The position numbers and the translations under genes were made by a program. DNA of 32,081 nucleotides from a virus. The notes under the pieces were generated by a model. That model saw nothing but the letters and a program-made list of their open reading frames with translations, was not told the DNA's origin and ran no database searches. Location: positions 1 through 32,081 of IMG/VR virus record IMGVR_UViG_3300042400_000364. The stretch is one strand, 5' to 3'. Below, in pieces: positions 21,575 through 28,754 of the stretch; the first letter of the stretch is position 1, and each line of letters begins with the position of its first letter.

Positions 21575-21659
21575 TAACCCCCTAAAAATTTTTTTAAAAA
21601 AAAAATCTAACGCAGATGTAAAAAATTTTGCTACTATAAGTAAACCAATAGGAGGAATG

Positions 21660-22157
21660 ATGATATCAATCCCATTTACGCCAAGAGAAGTGCAAGCCAC
21701 CGAATGGCGTTTACAACAAATATATGATGCTGCTGCTTTAGGGTTGAAAGGCGACAAGCTTGCCTTAGCCGCAGGAATGTTACCTTCCGAATATCGACAG
21801 TTATGTCAACTTGATCCTGTTGCTGAAATGGCAGCGTTAAAAGGTGCAGCTGATGGGGAACTGGAAGCATCATCTCAATTAAGAGAAGCTGCCAGAAATG
21901 GCGATGCTAAAGCAGCGCTGTCAATCTTGCAACACGTTCATGGATGGACTGCCAAGCAAGAAATATCCATGTCAATTGAAACTATTAATATACAATCTGC
22001 CTTAGATGAAGCGCGTAGTCGAGTCATTGAAGGAACGTCATCACCCATTCGCACTCAAATAGAGGAACAAACTCACAATGGCTCAACAACCAATATATCG
22101 TCCAGACGAAGAACAGACGTTGATGGTGGAGTTATGGTCGCCCAAGATAGCGGATGA
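21660..22157 (+). CDS. terminase small subunit (probable)
   Basis: This 165-residue protein has an N-terminal helical region with a helix-turn-helix-like segment (DAAALGLKGDKLALAAGMLP), a middle part with LREAARNGDAKAALSILQHVHGW, a motif typical of phage small terminases, then a flexible tail. It binds the packaging site and recruits the large subunit. AGGAGG at 21650-21655 favours ATG 21660; an ATG at 21657 is only one base from the Shine-Dalgarno. Its last 80 bases overlap the large terminase gene in another frame. The gene is next to the candidate packaging site. Confidence 0.85.
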   Translation: MISIPFTPREVQATEWRLQQIYDAAALGLKGDKLALAAGMLPSEYRQLCQLDPVAEMAALKGAADGELEASSQLREAARNGDAKAALSILQHVHGWTAKQEISMSIETINIQSALDEARSRVIEGTSSPIRTQIEEQTHNGSTTNISSRRRTDVDGGVMVAQDSG

Positions 22158-23616
22158 TCCCGAAGCGTTTGTGTTGTTCGTGTTTCCTTGGGGAAAGAAG
22201 AACACGCCATTAGAACACTTTCACGGGCCGAGAAAATGGCAACGAGAAGTGCTAAGGGATATTGCCGAGCATATTAAGGAGAATAAAGGCCAAGTAGATA
22301 TGAACACCCTGCGGTCAGCAGTATCATCAGGGCGTGGTATTGGTAAATCTGCATTGGTGTCATGGTTAATATTGTGGATGTTGACAACACGGGTAGGCTC
22401 AACGGTAATCGTGTCAGCTAACTCAGAATCACAATTGAAGTCCGTCACATGGGGTGAATTGTCGCGCTGGTACGCCATGTCGATCAACACGCATTGGTTT
22501 GAATTGTCTGCTACTAAGATAACACCAGCTACATGGCTGACTAATTTGGTGGAGATGCAACTGAAGAAAGGTACACGCTATTGGGGCGCTGAAGGTAAGT
22601 TATGGAGTGCTGAGAACCCTGATAGTTATGCAGGGGTTCACAATCATGACGGAATGATGTTAATCTTTGATGAAGCGTCAGGTATTCCTAACGAGATATG
22701 GTCAGTAGGGGCGGGTTTCTTTACCGAGAATATTCTTGATCGATATTGGTTTGCTTTCAGCAACCCTAGACGGAATGAAGGGTATTTCTTTGAGTGCTTT
22801 CATGGCAAACGAGCGTTTTGGAAAAGCCGTATGGTGGACGCAAGAACTGTCGAGGATACGGATAAACAGGTTTATGAACAGATCATTGCGGAATATGGTG
22901 AAGATTCTTCCCAAGCAAGGGTTGAAGTGTACGGTGAATTTCCCACCGCAGGCGAAGATCAGTTCATATCACCCGACCTCATTGAAGATGCGTTTCAACG
23001 TCCATTATATAAGGATACAACTGCACCTATTGTTATTGGTGTCGATCCTGCACGAGGTGGGGCTGATTCAACTGTAATTATTATCAGGCAGGGACGTGAT
23101 TTATTAGCGATTAAACGATATTCCGGTGAAGATACCATGACGATTGTTGGACGAGTGATCGATGCGATTGAACAATATCGCCCTGCCTTGACGGTACTTG
23201 ATGAAGGTGGTTTGGGCTATGGTATTCTTGATCGTTTAGTTGAGCAACGATATAAGGTAAGAGGCGTGAATTTTGGTTGGAAGGCGACTAATGCTATTAT
23301 GTGGGGCAACAAACGCGCGGAGATGTGGGGCGCAATGAGGGATTGGTTAAAAACTGCCAGTATTAAGGAAGATAGGCAATTGAAATCTGATTTAATAGGG
23401 CCTATGAAGAAACCTAATTCTTCAGGGACTATCTTTCTTGAAGGTAAGAAAGAAATGCGGTCTAGGGGTTTAGCCTCACCTGATGCAGCGGACGCATTAG
23501 CGGTTACTTTTGCGTTTCCGGTAGCCCATAGGGAACAGCGAGAGCATAGGGAAGGAGGAGGAAATCGGTCTTATAATTCATCTGGGGGAAGCACTTCTTC
23601 TTGGATGGGCGCTTAA
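22078..23616 (+). CDS. terminase large subunit
   Basis: The 512-residue packaging motor has Walker A SGRGIGKS (84-91), Walker B MLIFDE (Asp198, Glu199), and a C-terminal RNase H-like nuclease with Asp323 in VIGVDPARGGADST, ALTVLDEGGLGYGI and SPDAADALAVTFA. It pumps DNA into the prohead and cuts the concatemer. Length and motifs are normal. ATG at 22078 follows AGAGGAAC by about 10 bases; an alternative ATG at 22123 would reduce overlap with the small subunit gene. It precedes the portal gene, as usual. Confidence 0.95.
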   Translation: MAQQPIYRPDEEQTLMVELWSPKIADDPEAFVLFVFPWGKKNTPLEHFHGPRKWQREVLRDIAEHIKENKGQVDMNTLRSAVSSGRGIGKSALVSWLILWMLTTRVGSTVIVSANSESQLKSVTWGELSRWYAMSINTHWFELSATKITPATWLTNLVEMQLKKGTRYWGAEGKLWSAENPDSYAGVHNHDGMMLIFDEASGIPNEIWSVGAGFFTENILDRYWFAFSNPRRNEGYFFECFHGKRAFWKSRMVDARTVEDTDKQVYEQIIAEYGEDSSQARVEVYGEFPTAGEDQFISPDLIEDAFQRPLYKDTTAPIVIGVDPARGGADSTVIIIRQGRDLLAIKRYSGEDTMTIVGRVIDAIEQYRPALTVLDEGGLGYGILDRLVEQRYKVRGVNFGWKATNAIMWGNKRAEMWGAMRDWLKTASIKEDRQLKSDLIGPMKKPNSSGTIFLEGKKEMRSRGLASPDAADALAVTFAFPVAHREQREHREGGGNRSYNSSGGSTSSWMGA

Positions 23617-23640
23617 CATTTTAATAGCTCAGGAAAAATC

Positions 23641-25836
23641 ATGGCAAATTTAGATACAGATTCAATAATGGAATCATTTGGTGTTGGTATGGATACCGAA
23701 ACGGACGAAGAAAAAATGGATGAAGATACGTTAAGTGAGATACGCGAACGTTTCAGTTCTGCGGTAGAGTTTACTTCTGTCAATAGACAGGAAATGTTGG
23801 ACGATGTTCGTTTTGCACGTTTAGGCGATCAATGGCCTGAGTCTGCAAAGTATGACCGTAATCGCCCAGGTAAAGAACGTCCAATGTTGGTGATTAATCG
23901 ATTACTTCAGTATCGTGATCGAGTGGTCAATGAAATTCGTCAGAATACTCCCAGTATTCGTATTCGTCCGGTCAACGATGAAGCCGATCAGGAAACAGCG
24001 GAAGTATTGCAGGGGCTGATTCGCCACATTCAAGATAATAGTAATGCAGGTATGGCTTACGATACTGCGGTGGAATCGCAAGTAGATATGGGTATTGGAT
24101 ATGTGCGTATTCGTAATGATTGGGCTGATGATTCCAGTTTCGATCAAGAAATTTACATTGACCGGATACCTGATCCATTTAAAGTCTACATGGATCCGCA
24201 CAGCAAATCGCCAGACGGCTCTGATGCTGAATGGTGTATTTTAGCGGAAGAAATTTCTAAAGATGAATTTGAACGTTTATATCCTGGCGTTGATGAAACG
24301 CATTTTGATGATGCAGGCAATGGTGATGCTCAAGGTTGGTACACTAAAGACAGCGTTCGTATTGCTGAATACTATTATATAGAGCATGAAGAAGTAGAGA
24401 TTACCGATCCTCAAGACCCAACACAGGTGCGTATAGCAGATAAAAAACGTTGTATGTGGTGTAAAGCTACTGGTGATACCATTTTAGAGCGTGGTGAGCT
24501 TCCTACGAAGTTTATCCCTATTGTTCCAGTCATCGGCCATGAACTATGGTTACAAGGTAGACGTTATTTATCAGGATTAATTCGTAATGCTAAAGATGCT
24601 CAACGGTTGTATAACTATTATCTATCTGCTAATGCTGAAAATGTTGCATTGTCGCCTAAAGCTCCGTTTATAGGCGTAGCAGGGCAATTTGAAACTGACC
24701 CTAATTGGGGAAGGGTAAACAAAGAATCAGTCGCATACCTCGAATATGACCCTGTATCAATAGCTGGAACACCTGTTGGTTCACCTCAACGGGCAATGCC
24801 TCCACAATCAAGCCCAGCGATCATGCAAGCTATTCAATTAGCTGAAAATGACATCATGCAAAGCATGGGGATTTATCAACCTACATTAGGCGCACAATCT
24901 AACGAAACGTCTGGTAGAGCCTTATTATTGAGGCAAAAACAAGCGGATATTAACACTTTTCATTATCAAGACAATTTATCACGCTCCGTTCGTCAAATTG
25001 GCCGTGTTGTATTGGATATGATTCCAAAAGTTTATGACAGGCCTAGAGTTGCACGAATTTTAGGTGAAGATGGAACACCAAGAACTGTACAACTTAACCC
25101 TAACATTCAAACTCCATCTGCTAATACTGAAAATAGCGCTATCGATTCGATTTTTAATCCGACTATTGGACGTTATGATGTTGTTTGTGATGCTGGCCCT
25201 TCATATGCAACTAAACGCGATGAAGCAGCTACAATGATGCTGACTTTAACTCAAGCAAATCCATCATTATTTAATATCATTGGTGATTTGATGTTGAAAA
25301 ATATGGATTGGCCAGGAGCTGAAGAAATCAGCAAACGACTTCAAGCTATGTTACCTCCGCAAATACAAGCAGTGGCTAAGAGTGGTGATAAAGTCGATCC
25401 TCAAGTCCTTCAAGCTAGACAAATGATGGATGAATTGGCAGGTCAAATGGAGCATATGAGTCAAGAAATTACTCAACTTCGTGACCAACGCATGCTTGAA
25501 CTTCAAAAGCAGGAACGTGAATGGTTTGAAGCCCAAACTAAACGCATGGATGTTGAAGGTAAAATTTTGATGACAGACACGCAATTACAAGCTGCTGTCA
25601 GGGAAAATTTAACATTAATGATGGGAATGGGAACTCAAGAGCTAGTAGAAAATAATCAAGAATTTGAACAATTAGAAATGCAAGCAACTCAACCACCTCC
25701 ACAACCTCAAGGTATGCCTCAAGGCGCACCACAAGGTCAAGCACCTGCTGGTCAACCTATTAGACCTGGTGCTATGCGAAGGGAGCCTGATATTGCAGCA
25801 TTAACAAGTGAAGCGAAACCCGGAGAAACAAAATGA
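23641..25836 (+). CDS. portal protein, P22 type
   Basis: This 731-residue protein matches the P22 portal in length (P22: 725) and in N-terminal sequence style: RERFSSAVEFTSVNRQEMLD, DVRFARLGDQWP, ERPMLVINRLLQYRD and NEIRQNTPSIRIRPV. Downstream come ETSGRALLLRQKQADINTFH and a long C-terminal helical, Gln/Pro-rich region comparable to the P22 portal barrel. Twelve copies form the DNA entry vertex. Its TGA overlaps the scaffold's ATG (ATGA). Confidence 0.95.
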   Translation: MANLDTDSIMESFGVGMDTETDEEKMDEDTLSEIRERFSSAVEFTSVNRQEMLDDVRFARLGDQWPESAKYDRNRPGKERPMLVINRLLQYRDRVVNEIRQNTPSIRIRPVNDEADQETAEVLQGLIRHIQDNSNAGMAYDTAVESQVDMGIGYVRIRNDWADDSSFDQEIYIDRIPDPFKVYMDPHSKSPDGSDAEWCILAEEISKDEFERLYPGVDETHFDDAGNGDAQGWYTKDSVRIAEYYYIEHEEVEITDPQDPTQVRIADKKRCMWCKATGDTILERGELPTKFIPIVPVIGHELWLQGRRYLSGLIRNAKDAQRLYNYYLSANAENVALSPKAPFIGVAGQFETDPNWGRVNKESVAYLEYDPVSIAGTPVGSPQRAMPPQSSPAIMQAIQLAENDIMQSMGIYQPTLGAQSNETSGRALLLRQKQADINTFHYQDNLSRSVRQIGRVVLDMIPKVYDRPRVARILGEDGTPRTVQLNPNIQTPSANTENSAIDSIFNPTIGRYDVVCDAGPSYATKRDEAATMMLTLTQANPSLFNIIGDLMLKNMDWPGAEEISKRLQAMLPPQIQAVAKSGDKVDPQVLQARQMMDELAGQMEHMSQEITQLRDQRMLELQKQEREWFEAQTKRMDVEGKILMTDTQLQAAVRENLTLMMGMGTQELVENNQEFEQLEMQATQPPPQPQGMPQGAPQGQAPAGQPIRPGAMRREPDIAALTSEAKPGETK

Positions 25837-26672
25837 GTGAAGAAATAATCGAAAGTACACCTGTAGAGATTCAAGAAGTTGAATCACAAGAAATTGAATC
25901 AGATGGTAATCAGGAGGAGGTAGAGGCAACTGAAGAACCTACCTCCGAAAAACAAGACCCTTGGTATAAGAAACGGATTGATGAATTAACTCGTGATAAG
26001 CACGAAGCAAGAAGGCAAGCAGAGCGTTTGGAAAAGATGCTTGAGCAGCAGGAGCAAATACTTAGGCAATATTCTCCTGCTCAAGAGCAACAAGCGCCAT
26101 CATTAGCACCACCTGATCCATCACAATTTGCTGGCGGTCAATATGATCCTCGGTATATGGATGCAATGATGCAATATACCCGTGAATCTGCGGTTATGGA
26201 GGCGAAACAAGCTGTCGCTCAGGAATATGAGCAACGGGCAAGATTGCAAACCCAACAAGCTGCACAAGCTAAATTAGAAACGGCTGAAGCAGCTGCTCGT
26301 GTTAGATATGCAGATTATGATTCTGTTATTGAAAGAATCACATCTGATCCAATATTAGCTCAGAACCAAACTATTAGAGAAGCTATATTAGGTATGGAAA
26401 ATGGCCCTGATATAGCTTATCAATTAGGTAGAAACCTTGATGTAGCCTATGAAATCTCTAATATGTCACCTGTACAAGCGGGTATGAGATTAGCAGCGAT
26501 TGTTAGGCAAGATGCTAGAACAAGTTCAGCTCCAAAACCCATACGCCCTATTAATGGGACTGGAGGTACTGTAAATGGAACTAAATCTTACGCTGAGATG
26601 TCTACTTCAGAATATATAGCTGCGCGTAATGCTGAAGATAAAGCTAAACTGGTCGCACGATTGAAACGATAA
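25833..26672 (+). CDS. scaffolding protein
   Basis: This 279-residue protein is acidic at the N-terminus (EIQEVESQEIESDGNQEEVE), with a central coiled coil (KHEARRQAERLEKMLEQQEQ) and a basic C-terminal end (AEDKAKLVARLKR), the usual coat-binding tail of scaffolds. Its place between portal and coat genes is that of P22 gp8. It directs procapsid assembly and then leaves. A strong terminator follows. Confidence 0.88.
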   Translation: MSEEIIESTPVEIQEVESQEIESDGNQEEVEATEEPTSEKQDPWYKKRIDELTRDKHEARRQAERLEKMLEQQEQILRQYSPAQEQQAPSLAPPDPSQFAGGQYDPRYMDAMMQYTRESAVMEAKQAVAQEYEQRARLQTQQAAQAKLETAEAAARVRYADYDSVIERITSDPILAQNQTIREAILGMENGPDIAYQLGRNLDVAYEISNMSPVQAGMRLAAIVRQDARTSSAPKPIRPINGTGGTVNGTKSYAEMSTSEYIAARNAEDKAKLVARLKR

Positions 26673-26681
26673 CTCCGACTC

Positions 26682-26712
26682 GCCACCAATACCATATTGG
26701 TGGCATTTTTTT
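26682..26712 (+). terminator. intrinsic terminator between scaffold and coat genes
   Basis: GCCACCAATA at 26682-26691 pairs with TATTGGTGGC at 26695-26704 (ten pairs, three-base loop) followed by A and seven T. It separates the packaging/portal/scaffold transcript from the highly expressed coat transcript. Confidence 0.92.
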
Positions 26713-26713
26713 A

Positions 26714-26744
26714 TGTACATTTTAAATACGATATGGTATATAAT
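26714..26744 (+). promoter_or_regulatory. promoter of the coat protein gene
   Basis: TATATAAT at 26737-26744 is preceded by TGG (extended -10), with a partial -35 TGTACA at 26714-26719, 17 bases upstream of TATATA. Immediately after a strong terminator and before the coat gene, it would allow separate, high coat expression. Confidence 0.65.
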
Positions 26745-26751
26745 GACCTCA

Positions 26752-26875
26752 CATCTATTTAAACTTTTGCCTGTTTAGATAGCTAGGCAACCTCAGTACA
26801 GATAATTCGAGGGATTGGCTCCCATCTGGAAATAAATCAGGCTAAATACCTTTTTCTTTTCATTTGGAGACAAAT
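26752..26875 (+). promoter_or_regulatory. long structured 5' leader of the coat protein mRNA
   Basis: The leader is about 120 nt long with several potential stems. CTATTTAAAC (26755-26764) can pair with GTTTAGATAG (about 26773-26782), alternatively GCCT pairs with AGGC around the same hairpin, and GGGA/TCCC forms a short stem near 26813-26825. GGAG at 26866-26869 is the ribosome-binding site, six bases before the ATG. No other gene here has such a leader. Confidence 0.5.
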
Positions 26876-28129
26876 ATGTCTAATCAATTGCTTACCATAA
26901 GCATGATTACAAACGAAGCTCTGCGGGTCTTGACCAACAGCTTAGTTTTTACTCGTGCTATTAGCCGTCAATATGACGACAAATTCGCCATCGAAGGCGC
27001 AAAAATCGGTACTACTATTAACTTGAGAAAACCTCCTCGTTATGTTGGTAGAACTGGCCCTGCACTTCAAGTTGAATCTTCTGTTGAAACTTACGTTCCA
27101 TTGACTCTGAACACTCAATTTGGTGTTGATATGGCGTTTACAACTCAAGATTTGAGCTTAAACATTTCTGACTTTTCAGATCGTTTTATTAAGCCTGCTA
27201 TTGCTGCGGTTGCTAACAAAATCGACTATGATGGTCTACAACAATTCTTGAACGTATATAACATGGTCGGTACTCCTGGCGTGTTATCTAACTCACCAAC
27301 TCAAGCTCAATCTTTGAACACAATCTTAGCTGCTCGTGCTAGGTTGAACCAAGAAGCTGCTCCTGTTGATGAATTAAGAAGCATTATTGTTGATCCTACT
27401 ATTGATGTTGGTATCGTTTCTGGTTTGACTAACTTGTTCAACCCACAAGGTGTTATTTCTGAAATATTTAAGAAAGGCGCAATGGGCGACAGCACTTTAG
27501 GCTTTAACTTTGCAATGGATCAAAACGTAGGTAATTTTACTTCTGGATCTTTCATCGTTGGTACTGACACTATTGCTGTAGCTGCACAAGCTGGCGGTTC
27601 TGTTCAAACTAACGCTGCAACTACTTTTGGTTTAACTGCTACTATTACTAATGGTAAAACTTTAACTCAAGGTACTGTTTTCACAATTCCTGGCGTTTAC
27701 GCTGTGAATCCACAAAACCGTCAATCAACTGGTACACTGCGTAACTTCGTAGTAACTGCGTTGACTACTGGTACTGGTTCTTCACAAACAGTTCAAGTAT
27801 TCCCAACACCTGTATTTAGTGGTCAATTCCAAAACGTAACTAGCACCACTGGTACTATTGCTTCTGGCAACGCTACTGTAATTTCAGGTTCTGCTGGTGC
27901 AAGCTACGCCAATGCTATTGCGTTCCATCGCGATGCGTTTGCTCTTGGTACTGCTGACCTATTATTACCTCAAGGTGTTGATATGGCTGGACGTGCTTCT
28001 GCTGATGGTTTGTCAATTCGTTTGGTTCGCCAATACGATATTAACTCTGACCAATTGCCGACTCGTCTTGATGTTCTTTATGGTTTCAGCACAGTTTATC
28101 CTGAGCTGGCTTGCCGTATCACTGGTTAA
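26876..28129 (+). CDS. major capsid (coat) protein, P22 type
   Basis: This 417-residue protein begins MSNQLLTISMITNEALRVLT and has RAISRQYDDKFAIEGAKIG, TTINLRKPPRYVGR and TTQDLSLNISDFSDRFIKP, the P22 gp5-type coat pattern (P22: 430 residues). A Thr/Gly-rich central section (about residues 225-345) corresponds to the inserted I-domain, after which AIAFHRDAFALGTADLLLP returns to the HK97 fold. ATG 26876 is chosen over an upstream TTG because GGAG lies six bases before it. It has its own promoter and leader. Confidence 0.95.
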   Translation: MSNQLLTISMITNEALRVLTNSLVFTRAISRQYDDKFAIEGAKIGTTINLRKPPRYVGRTGPALQVESSVETYVPLTLNTQFGVDMAFTTQDLSLNISDFSDRFIKPAIAAVANKIDYDGLQQFLNVYNMVGTPGVLSNSPTQAQSLNTILAARARLNQEAAPVDELRSIIVDPTIDVGIVSGLTNLFNPQGVISEIFKKGAMGDSTLGFNFAMDQNVGNFTSGSFIVGTDTIAVAAQAGGSVQTNAATTFGLTATITNGKTLTQGTVFTIPGVYAVNPQNRQSTGTLRNFVVTALTTGTGSSQTVQVFPTPVFSGQFQNVTSTTGTIASGNATVISGSAGASYANAIAFHRDAFALGTADLLLPQGVDMAGRASADGLSIRLVRQYDINSDQLPTRLDVLYGFSTVYPELACRITG

Positions 28130-28144
28130 TAGGAGTATTTTAAT

Positions 28145-28519
28145 ATGAGTAATCCAGGCCCCAATATAGTTGCAGTCGCACCAATCCGCGCTACAGCTAT
28201 TGTATCTTTAGCAGTAACTCCTGCTGCTGTTGCAACAATTACCACTGCCGAGCAAGATTTTACTCTTACTGGCGTTGCTGTAGGTGATTTTGTATCAGTA
28301 TCAACTACAGCAGCTCAAACTGCTGGCGTTGCTATAGCTGGCGCAAGAGTGAAAGCTGCTAATACTATTAGTATCACATATGTAAACCCAACTGCTGCAA
28401 GTAAAACACCAGCAGCTGATACATATTTAGTTCAAATTGTTCGTTCTTACCCTGTTGCTACTGACTTTATGACAGCATCACCAAGTAACTACGGTGCAAT
28501 TGCGGCTAATAACCCATAG
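28145..28519 (+). CDS. head decoration / capsid-associated protein (probable)
   Basis: This 124-residue beta-rich protein contains TAEQDFTLTGVAVGDFVSVS, GVAIAGARVKAANTISITYV and NPTAASKTPAADTYLVQIVR, a pattern seen in small proteins encoded right after the coat gene in many phages. It is expected to decorate or stabilise the capsid. It follows the coat gene by 15 bases with TAGGAG upstream, and a strong terminator follows it, so coat plus this protein form a two-gene, highly expressed unit. Confidence 0.7.
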   Translation: MSNPGPNIVAVAPIRATAIVSLAVTPAAVATITTAEQDFTLTGVAVGDFVSVSTTAAQTAGVAIAGARVKAANTISITYVNPTAASKTPAADTYLVQIVRSYPVATDFMTASPSNYGAIAANNP

Positions 28520-28526
28520 TAAGTTG

Positions 28527-28558
28527 AAGGTGGAGGGATAAAGTCCTCCACCTTTTTT
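28527..28558 (+). terminator. intrinsic terminator after the coat/decoration unit
   Basis: AAGGTGGAGG at 28527-28536 pairs with CCTCCACCTT at 28545-28554 (ten pairs, eight-base loop), then a T-rich tract (28553-28566 with one C). Confidence 0.92.
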
Positions 28559-28574
28559 CTTTTTTAGGTGAATT

Positions 28575-28751
28575 ATGGCAATCGAATATCCATGCTCGAT
28601 GCACAAAGACTCATATGACAATTCAACAATTGCCATTGATGAGCAAGAATATAAAGCTTTATCCAAGGATGGATGGCTAACTTCCCAAGAATGGGATGAT
28701 AAGGGCAAAACCCCTAAAAAACGTATTAGAAATACTCCATTTGAGGAATAA
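28575..28751 (+). CDS. small acidic protein before the tailspike, unknown
   Basis: This 58-residue ORF begins MAIEYPCSMHKDSYDNSTIA and ends KKRIRNTPFEE. AGGTG lies close upstream, and the tailspike gene starts three bases after its TAA, with GAGGA inside its end as ribosome-binding site. No motif recognised. Its location suggests a minor virion or chaperone role, unproven. Confidence 0.6.
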   Translation: MAIEYPCSMHKDSYDNSTIAIDEQEYKALSKDGWLTSQEWDDKGKTPKKRIRNTPFEE

Positions 28752-28754
28752 AGA

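Larger units (their letters stand above)
20949..21656. other. gene-free, repeat-rich intergenic region (candidate origin/packaging region)
   Basis: I find no convincing gene on either strand in this roughly 700-bp stretch between the leftward accessory operon and the small terminase. It contains TGTAAGTAGT twice (20977-20986, 21054-21063), a cluster of TTACATTGC 9-mers in both orientations (21156-21253), TTGCATACA three times, G-runs at 21267-21286, a G/C-rich inverted repeat (21460-21509) and a 20-base direct repeat rich in T (21518-21574). It is the largest gene-free segment in the window. Confidence 0.7.

Noticed and set aside
21612-21640. Promoter directly before the small terminase (TATAAG at 21635)
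   Set aside because: No acceptable -35 at 16-18 bases and the element is only ten bases from the Shine-Dalgarno; too weak to annotate.
20949-21656. CRISPR array or tRNA in the gene-free region
   Set aside because: Repeats are short, irregularly spaced and in both orientations, with no repeat-spacer periodicity; no cloverleaf or CCA-type end found.
22736-23077. Plus-strand ORF of 113 codons within the large terminase gene
   Set aside because: Overlaps the conserved terminase nuclease domain in another frame; no motif and no Shine-Dalgarno.
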